Positions 55,853 through 61,697 of a stretch of 61,697 nucleotides of DNA are shown here, in pieces. Both the position numbers and the translations under genes were made by a program. The stretch is from Bacteroidota bacterium (GTDB lineage: Bacteria > Bacteroidota > Ignavibacteria > UBA10030 > UBA8401), in the NCBI GenBank assembly GCA_021796275.1, contig JAJYOI010000006.1:1-61697 (forward strand), given 5' to 3'. Under the pieces are notes generated by a model. It saw only the letters and a list, made by a program, of their open reading frames with translations. It did not search any database and was not told the origin of the DNA. How positions within the stretch are numbered: position 1 is the first letter of the stretch; each line of letters begins with the position of its first letter.

Positions 55853-56701
55853 TTGCAGAGCCCCATGAATTATCTTGAACTCACACTTATAATCGGCGGC
55901 GGTTCATTTGTCGCCGGATTGCTTGGAGCGCTTACCGGCCTCGGCGGAGGCGTCGTCATTGTTCCGCTGCTCACTCTTGCGCTCGGCGTCGATCTGCGGT
56001 ACGCCATCGGCGCTTCGCTGATTGCCGTCATTGCAACATCATCCGGTGCCGCTGCGGCGTACGTGAAAGAAGGATACTCGAATATCCGCATCGGGATGTT
56101 TCTCGAAATCGCCACGACGCTCGGCGCTCTTGGCGGCGCATTTCTTGCCGGAGTCCTTTCAACGCAAGTCATCGCGGTTATTTTCGGCCTCGTGCTGATC
56201 TACTCGGCATATCTTTCGAGCAAGCCGAAAGAAGATCACTCCAACGATATTCAACCCGATCCGCTGGCAGTCCGCCTGCGGATGAACAGCTCGTATCCAA
56301 CATCAGAGGGAATGAAACAGTACACCGTGCACAATGTCGGCACGGGTTTCGGGTTAATGGGACTTGCTGGCGTGCTTTCCGGTTTGCTGGGTATCGGCTC
56401 CGGCGCAGTGAAAGTACTGGCGATGGACCATGCGATGCGTTTGCCGTTCAAAGTTTCTACCACCACAAGTAATTTTATGATCGGCGTAACGGCGGCGGCA
56501 AGCGCCGGTGTCTATCTCAACCGCGGCTACATTGATCCGGGCCTTGCCATGCCGGTGATGTTAGGCGTTCTTGCGGGGTCGCTGCTCGGCGCGCGAGTGC
56601 TGATGGTCGCACAGGTAAAAGCTTTGCGTATTGTTTTCGGTATTGTTATTCTCGTGATGGGGATTGAAATGATTTACAACGGACTATCCGGGAGAATATG
56701 A
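55853..56701 (+). CDS. TauE/SafE-family sulfite exporter-like permease
   Basis: GLLGALTGLGGGVVIVPLLTLALG; second GVLSGLLGIGSGAVKV repeat. Confidence 0.88.
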   Translation: MQSPMNYLELTLIIGGGSFVAGLLGALTGLGGGVVIVPLLTLALGVDLRYAIGASLIAVIATSSGAAAAYVKEGYSNIRIGMFLEIATTLGALGGAFLAGVLSTQVIAVIFGLVLIYSAYLSSKPKEDHSNDIQPDPLAVRLRMNSSYPTSEGMKQYTVHNVGTGFGLMGLAGVLSGLLGIGSGAVKVLAMDHAMRLPFKVSTTTSNFMIGVTAAASAGVYLNRGYIDPGLAMPVMLGVLAGSLLGARVLMVAQVKALRIVFGIVILVMGIEMIYNGLSGRI

Positions 56702-56702
56702 G

Positions 56703-57089
56703 ATGACACAGAAAACTTCATGGACGGATCAGCGTGTCGAAGTCATCATTGGTAATTTACTGAGGATGGGCGTCATCATTGCCGCTACGGTGGCATTTCT
56801 CGGTGGTGTCTTTTTTCTCATCAACCACGGCATTGAGAAACCCAACTATCATTTCTTCAACAGCGAGCCGTCGCCGTTGCGCACCGTCGGTGGGGTTATT
56901 TCCGAAGCAATTTCATTGCGCAGCACCGGAATCATTCAACTCGGATTGTTATTGCTTATTCTCACCCCCATCGCCCGCGTGGCATTCTCAATCTTCGCAT
57001 TCCTCGAAGAGAAAGATCATCTCTACGTCGTCGTCACCTTGATTGTGCTGACATTTTTGCTTTTTAGTCTTGCCGGCGGAAAACTATAG
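56703..57089 (+). CDS. DUF1634 membrane protein
   Basis: NLLRMGVIIAATVAFLGGVFFLINHG...LLLILTPIARVAFSIFAFLEEKDHLYV; adjacent to TauE. Confidence 0.8.
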   Translation: MTQKTSWTDQRVEVIIGNLLRMGVIIAATVAFLGGVFFLINHGIEKPNYHFFNSEPSPLRTVGGVISEAISLRSTGIIQLGLLLLILTPIARVAFSIFAFLEEKDHLYVVVTLIVLTFLLFSLAGGKL

Positions 57090-57180
57090 AATGAGAAGTT
57101 CAATAGTCAATGTCAATAACTATTGACTACAATTCATTTTGGGCACACTCACTTTCCGATTCTTTTCAGCCAGAAGTTGA

Positions 57181-57693
57181 TCAGCCCTTGGCTGACATCA
57201 CTTCACGGCTTCGCACTTTTAACGCCGGCCCCATATAGGGAAGCATCTGCCCGATAATTGCGTGAAGCTCATTCTTCAAATCTGGTTCACGTTCTGAAAT
57301 TCTCTGAAGAATAGTCATTGCGTTTGCTTTCACGGCAATCGGACTTTCACCCGATGAAAGATAATCGAAGCAGAGCGTTGTAACAACGCCGAGCAGTTTT
57401 TCAGGGATTTCAATGCCTTCAAGAATGCGAAGCACGTTTCTCGGCACCGCATCGTGAACACCCGGTTCTTTCATTTTTTTGATCATTGGCGCCAGCCACG
57501 GTGCTATGAGCGCCGGATGCATATCTGCACAATGACTGACAATCCACGCGGCGCGTTGTGTAACGCGGTACTCGCCGTGGAGAAATAATTCCATCAACTG
57601 CGCGAAACGGTTTTTATCGCCCCCGATCCATCGCGCAATTCTCTGCGTGTGCGGTTTTGAGTGTTCTTTGAGAATTTCGGTTTGGAGGTTCAT
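57181..57693 (-). CDS. HEAT-like repeat hypothetical protein
   Basis: Helical repeats, RAAWIVSHCADMHPALIAPWL. Confidence 0.55.
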   Translation of the reverse strand: MNLQTEILKEHSKPHTQRIARWIGGDKNRFAQLMELFLHGEYRVTQRAAWIVSHCADMHPALIAPWLAPMIKKMKEPGVHDAVPRNVLRILEGIEIPEKLLGVVTTLCFDYLSSGESPIAVKANAMTILQRISEREPDLKNELHAIIGQMLPYMGPALKVRSREVMSAKG

Positions 57694-57757
57694 GTGAAAC
57701 TCAAGTTATATTAAGATCCTGCTGAACGTTGTTGCTGTAACTTTGCAGATAACTCTT

Positions 57758-58858
57758 TCACGAAGAAAATTTTTGCAGCAATTTTTCGTTTGTCGGATAT
57801 TGTTCCAGCAGCTTCATCGCGGCAACCATTGCGTCGCGCGGAGATTTTCTCGACAGCGAGCGGCGCAGATTCTGGTACGCCGGCGTCATCGAACCGAACA
57901 GTAACTCTTCGCGCCGTGTGCCGGATGCATTCAAATCAATGGCCGGAAAGATGCGCTCGTTGGCAAGATCGCGCGAGAGCACAAGTTCCATATTTCCGGT
58001 CCCTTTGAATTCCTGAAAGATCAATTCATCCATGCGCGAATTCGTTTCGATCAATGCCGTCGCAACAATGGTGAGCGAACCGCTGTGCTCGCATTTCCGC
58101 GCCGCGCCGAAAATCCGTTTCGGAATTTCGAGCGCGCGGATGTCAACGCCGCCGGACATTGTGCGCCCGCTGCTTTTCTGATGAATATTGAACGCGCGTC
58201 CGAGCCGCGTCAGCGAATCGAGCAGCAACACAACATCCTTTCCCGTTTCGACTTTCCGCTTCGCATATTCAAGCACAAGCTGCGCAAGCCGCACCTGACT
58301 GCCGCGCTCACTGTCGCTCGAGCTTGCAAAAACTTCTCCGTTGATCGAGCGCCGCATATCCGTCACTTCTTCCGGACGTTCATCCACCAGCAGCACAAGC
58401 ACAACGATCTCCGGATGATTCGCGCTGACGGCGTGTGCAAGCTGCTGCATCAACATCGTTTTGCCCGCTTTCGGCGGAGAAACAATCAGCGCGCGCTGTC
58501 CTTTGCCGACGGGGCAAAACAAATCAACGACGCGCATCGAACGATTGCTCTGCGGACTTTCTAGTTTAATCCATTCATTCGGCGAGATGACAGCGTGGCG
58601 GGAAAAATCTTTTACCGCTTTCCATTCATCAGGCGTAAGCCCGTTGATATGAGCGACAATTTTCACATCGGAGCTTTCGTTTTTCCCTTCAACTGCAGTT
58701 CCTTCTATGAAAACGCCGTCGCGCAATTTATACAGCGCTATGATGTGCGGAGCGATGCGCGTATCGCCGGGCTTGCGGAACAATCCGTGCGAAAGATCGC
58801 GCACAAAACCGGCGTGGCTTCGTTCATCAATTTCGAGTATTCCTGAAAAATCTTTCAT
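57758..58858 (-). CDS. rho: Transcription termination factor Rho, short form
   Basis: IVSPPKAGKTMLMQQLA, LLVDERPEEVTDMRR, LLLDSLTRLGRAFN. Confidence 0.92.
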   Translation of the reverse strand: MKDFSGILEIDERSHAGFVRDLSHGLFRKPGDTRIAPHIIALYKLRDGVFIEGTAVEGKNESSDVKIVAHINGLTPDEWKAVKDFSRHAVISPNEWIKLESPQSNRSMRVVDLFCPVGKGQRALIVSPPKAGKTMLMQQLAHAVSANHPEIVVLVLLVDERPEEVTDMRRSINGEVFASSSDSERGSQVRLAQLVLEYAKRKVETGKDVVLLLDSLTRLGRAFNIHQKSSGRTMSGGVDIRALEIPKRIFGAARKCEHSGSLTIVATALIETNSRMDELIFQEFKGTGNMELVLSRDLANERIFPAIDLNASGTRREELLFGSMTPAYQNLRRSLSRKSPRDAMVAAMKLLEQYPTNEKLLQKFSS

Positions 58859-58934
58859 CGTAAAATTATCTCTTGCTAAAACGCAAAGAATTCTCTTTAA
58901 TTCACGTTACTCATGAGAAAAATCCGCCTAAAAA

Positions 58935-59007
58935 GGTAAGTTCGTCATGGTACGCTTTAGCGTACCATCCATACTTGGATTCCCGCCTTCGCGGGAATGA
59001 CGTTACC
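58935..59007. repeat. Multi-stem intergenic repeat element
   Basis: GGTAA/TTACC outer stem; ATGGTACGC-TTTA-GCGTACCAT; ATTCCCGC-CTTC-GCGGGAAT. Confidence 0.75.
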
Positions 59008-59150
59008 CTGGTTTTAATTTTTAAAACAATCTTTTTGCGTAACATGACTCTTTAACTTTCTTAGCGGCGTTGCGTGAGTTGTAATTTTTTGAATTTTTCC
59101 AAGTTCTCTGAAACCTGAATCGTCCATGCCTTTGGCTTGGTTTTTCAACT

Positions 59151-60068
59151 TCACACCAAGCCGACCCATCCTTTGTCGTGCTGTTGGAATGAAGACCGAA
59201 GATTTCCTATAAGATCGCCAGGAAGCGGACCGTTATTGACCAGCGCAATATTTTGGCGGAGATGTTCGATGCTGTTCGTGCCGACGATAGCAGAGTGAAC
59301 GCCCGGAGCAAACGCTGCAAACCGAAGTGCGAGTTCATGCCAACTAATTCCCGGCGTGTCAATGTTCATTGCTTTCCATCGAAGCCAGTACTGTTCACAA
59401 TAATGCCCTCGCGGCTGTTCGGAAAATCTCCACGGCGCATTTGCCGCCGGCCGTTTTGCAATCACGCCGAATCCTTTTTCGTGTGCGCGCTTCACCGCTC
59501 CGTCAAGTCCGCGCTGATCGCAGAAATTAACCGAGCATTGAATGCTTCCGAATTTGCCCGACGCAACGGCTTCATCAAGCGCATCGTTCTCCCCGGAATA
59601 CGCCGCGACGCGAACTTTTCCTGCTTCAACGCATCGCAAAAGCGCTTCAATAACTTCTCCGTGTTGAAAACCCCCTTGGGGCTGCAATGTTTCTTTCGGA
59701 CATGAATGAAGATGAACGATGTCAATGTGATCTGTCCTCAACAAACGCAGCGCTTCCTCAACGCCGGCGGTGATGCATGACGATGTCCAATCTTGATGAC
59801 CGGGAATTCCATAACCAACTTTCGTGGAAAGAACAATTTCATTCCTGCGGTGCGAGAGTTTGCCGAAGGCGGATCCGATACGTTCTTCAGAACGGCCGTA
59901 CGCACGGGCGGTATCGATGAGCGTAATTCCTTCGTCAACTGCCGTGTTGAGAAACGTTTCAGCTTCAGTGTCGCTCAAATCGTTCCCGCCGATTTCCCCT
60001 CCGCCAAGCCCGAGTGCAGAAACGGTCAGTCCCGTGTTTCCAAAAGATCGTTGAGGAATGGTAAGCAT
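59151..60068 (-). CDS. Aldo/keto reductase
   Basis: LGLGGGEIG, DTARAYGRSEERIG, DHIDIVHLHS. Confidence 0.9.
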   Translation of the reverse strand: MLTIPQRSFGNTGLTVSALGLGGGEIGGNDLSDTEAETFLNTAVDEGITLIDTARAYGRSEERIGSAFGKLSHRRNEIVLSTKVGYGIPGHQDWTSSCITAGVEEALRLLRTDHIDIVHLHSCPKETLQPQGGFQHGEVIEALLRCVEAGKVRVAAYSGENDALDEAVASGKFGSIQCSVNFCDQRGLDGAVKRAHEKGFGVIAKRPAANAPWRFSEQPRGHYCEQYWLRWKAMNIDTPGISWHELALRFAAFAPGVHSAIVGTNSIEHLRQNIALVNNGPLPGDLIGNLRSSFQQHDKGWVGLV

Positions 60069-60201
60069 GGCGTTAGAAGAACATCAGAGCACTTTTCAAT
60101 TAGGATTGATGGATTTATGGATTACTGGAACCACATGGGTTTCATCAATCCATAAATCCAATCATCCAATAATCCGGAGCGATAAACTTACGCATCTCGA
60201 T

Positions 60202-61697
60202 TTACTCGCTCGCTTCTATTTTCTTCTTCGAAGCGCGATTGCGTTCATTCGCACCGAGAATTTTTTTCCGAAGTCGAATGGATTTCGGCGTCACTTCAAC
60301 ATACTCGTCGTCGCCGATCCATTCAATCGCCTGTTCAAGCGTGAGAAGATGTGGCGGTTCGAGGCGCACCGCTTCATCGGAGCCTGATGCCCGCATGTTC
60401 GTCAGCTGTTTCGATTTGCAGACGTTGACCGTCATATCATGCTCGCGCGAATTTTCGCCGACCACCATGCCGGTGTACACGCGCGTGCCCGGTTCAATGA
60501 AAAACGTCGAGCGTTCCTGCAGTTTCCACATACCGTATGCGACGGCTTCACCGTCTTCCATCGCCACCAGCGCGCCGCGCGTGCGGTGCTGCAAGTCGCC
60601 TTTGTACGGCTCATAGCCGTGAAAATTATGATGAAGAATTCCTGTCCCTTTTGTTTGCGTCATAAACTCGCCGCGGAAACCGATCAGCCCGCGCGACGGG
60701 ACATAAAATTCCAGCCGCGTGTTGCCGTTCGAAGAGATCATGTTTCTCATTTCGCCTTTGCGCTTGCCAAGATTTTCAATCACCACGCCGGTGTATTCGT
60801 CCGGCACATCAATGATGACGTGTTCAATCGGTTCGCACATCACGTCGTCAATTTTTTTGTAGATGACTTCGGGACGCGAAACCTGCAATTCGTATCCTTC
60901 GCGGCGCATGTTTTCGATCAGCACGGAAAGATGCAGCTCGCCGCGTCCGCTGACGCGGAAAATATCGGGCGAATCGGTCAGTTCCACGCGCAGGCTGACA
61001 TTCGAACGCAGTTCACGTGTAAGCCGCTCGCCTAAATTCCGCGTCGTGACATATTTCCCTTCCTGCCCGGCAAATGGGGAATTGTTGACGACAAAATTCA
61101 TTGAGATCGTCGGTTCTTCAATGGAAACAAACAACAACGGCTGAGGATCGCGCGCATCGGCAATCGTCTCGCCGATGTCAACGTCTTCCATTCCGGCAAG
61201 CGCGATGATGTCGCCGACAGTCGCTTCGTCGGTTTCGATGCGTTTCAATCCTTCAAACGTATAAATTTTTGTCACACGCGCATCTTCCACCGTACCATCG
61301 CGGTGAATAACTTTCATCTGCGAACCGCGGTCCATTTTGCCGTGATAAATTTTTCCGATGCCAAGCCTGCCGAGATAATCGTTGTAATCAATTGTTGTCA
61401 CGAGAAGCTTGAATGGCTCGTCGAGATTTCCTTCCGGCGCCGGTACTTTATTGATGATCGCTTCAAATAACGGCTCAAGATTCGTGCTTGTATCTTCCAA
61501 TTCTTTTTTCGCAATTCCCTGTTTCGCGATTGCATACAGCGTTGGGAAATCAAGCTGCTTATTGGTCGCGCCAAGGGAAAGGAACAGCTCAAATACTTCA
61601 TCAAGCACTTCGTGGGCGCGCGCATCCTTGCGGTCAATTTTATTGATGACGACAATCGGTTGAAGATGGAGATCAAGCGACTTCTTCAAAACAAATT
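60202..61697 (-). CDS. typA: GTPase TypA/BipA (5' truncated by window edge)
   Basis: VVINKIDRKDARAHEVLDEVFELFLSLGAT; YVPSRGLIGFRGEFMTQTKGTGI. Confidence 0.93.
   Translation of the reverse strand, partial: FVLKKSLDLHLQPIVVINKIDRKDARAHEVLDEVFELFLSLGATNKQLDFPTLYAIAKQGIAKKELEDTSTNLEPLFEAIINKVPAPEGNLDEPFKLLVTTIDYNDYLGRLGIGKIYHGKMDRGSQMKVIHRDGTVEDARVTKIYTFEGLKRIETDEATVGDIIALAGMEDVDIGETIADARDPQPLLFVSIEEPTISMNFVVNNSPFAGQEGKYVTTRNLGERLTRELRSNVSLRVELTDSPDIFRVSGRGELHLSVLIENMRREGYELQVSRPEVIYKKIDDVMCEPIEHVIIDVPDEYTGVVIENLGKRKGEMRNMISSNGNTRLEFYVPSRGLIGFRGEFMTQTKGTGILHHNFHGYEPYKGDLQHRTRGALVAMEDGEAVAYGMWKLQERSTFFIEPGTRVYTGMVVGENSREHDMTVNVCKSKQLTNMRASGSDEAVRLEPPHLLTLEQAIEWIGDDEYVEVTPKSIRLRKKILGANERNRASKKKIEASE

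Overview
The window holds a complete-looking Mu-type transposable prophage (about 3616..31368, ~27.75 kb) inside an ordinary bacterial chromosome segment. The yicC-gmk-rpoZ-coaBC cluster and general gene content suggest a Bacteroidota/Ignavibacteria-like host; this is inference only. Left flank: tolC-like (partial), emrB, emrA and tetR. Right flank: tag, ridA, two PAP2 proteins, signalling genes, an NFACT/Rqc2-like gene, yicC-gmk-rpoZ-coaBC, type-4 UDG, radical SAM, dnaB, nfo, anmK, a two-component system with htrA, rho, an aldo/keto reductase and typA/bipA (partial). The phage has a leftward lysogeny module (repressor, ImmA-like HELWH protein, small membrane protein). Rightward early genes include a MuA-like transposase, MuB-like ATPase, GemA-like and Gam-like proteins and a C5 methyltransferase. 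Part of the head module is on the opposite strand (portal, terminase, gp36/gp37-like). A non-contractile-type tail module follows. Most notable observations: (i) phage ends defined by TG...CA plus repeated CCAC-N(4-6)-TGAGA sites exactly 10 bp from both ends; (ii) a C5 methyltransferase whose motif-I region is broken by a G8 tract, and whose 3' half carries conserved-looking methylase motifs in two overlapping frames; (iii) a T9 slippery site giving an unannotated -1 frameshift tail chaperone extension; (iv) tandem paralogous tail-tube-like proteins, the second with a LamG-like domain; (v) a structured intergenic element with a canonical tRNA T-arm but no acceptor stem; (vi) several short dispersed repeat/hairpin families at late-gene junctions. 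All assignments are by eye from sequence; no searches were run.
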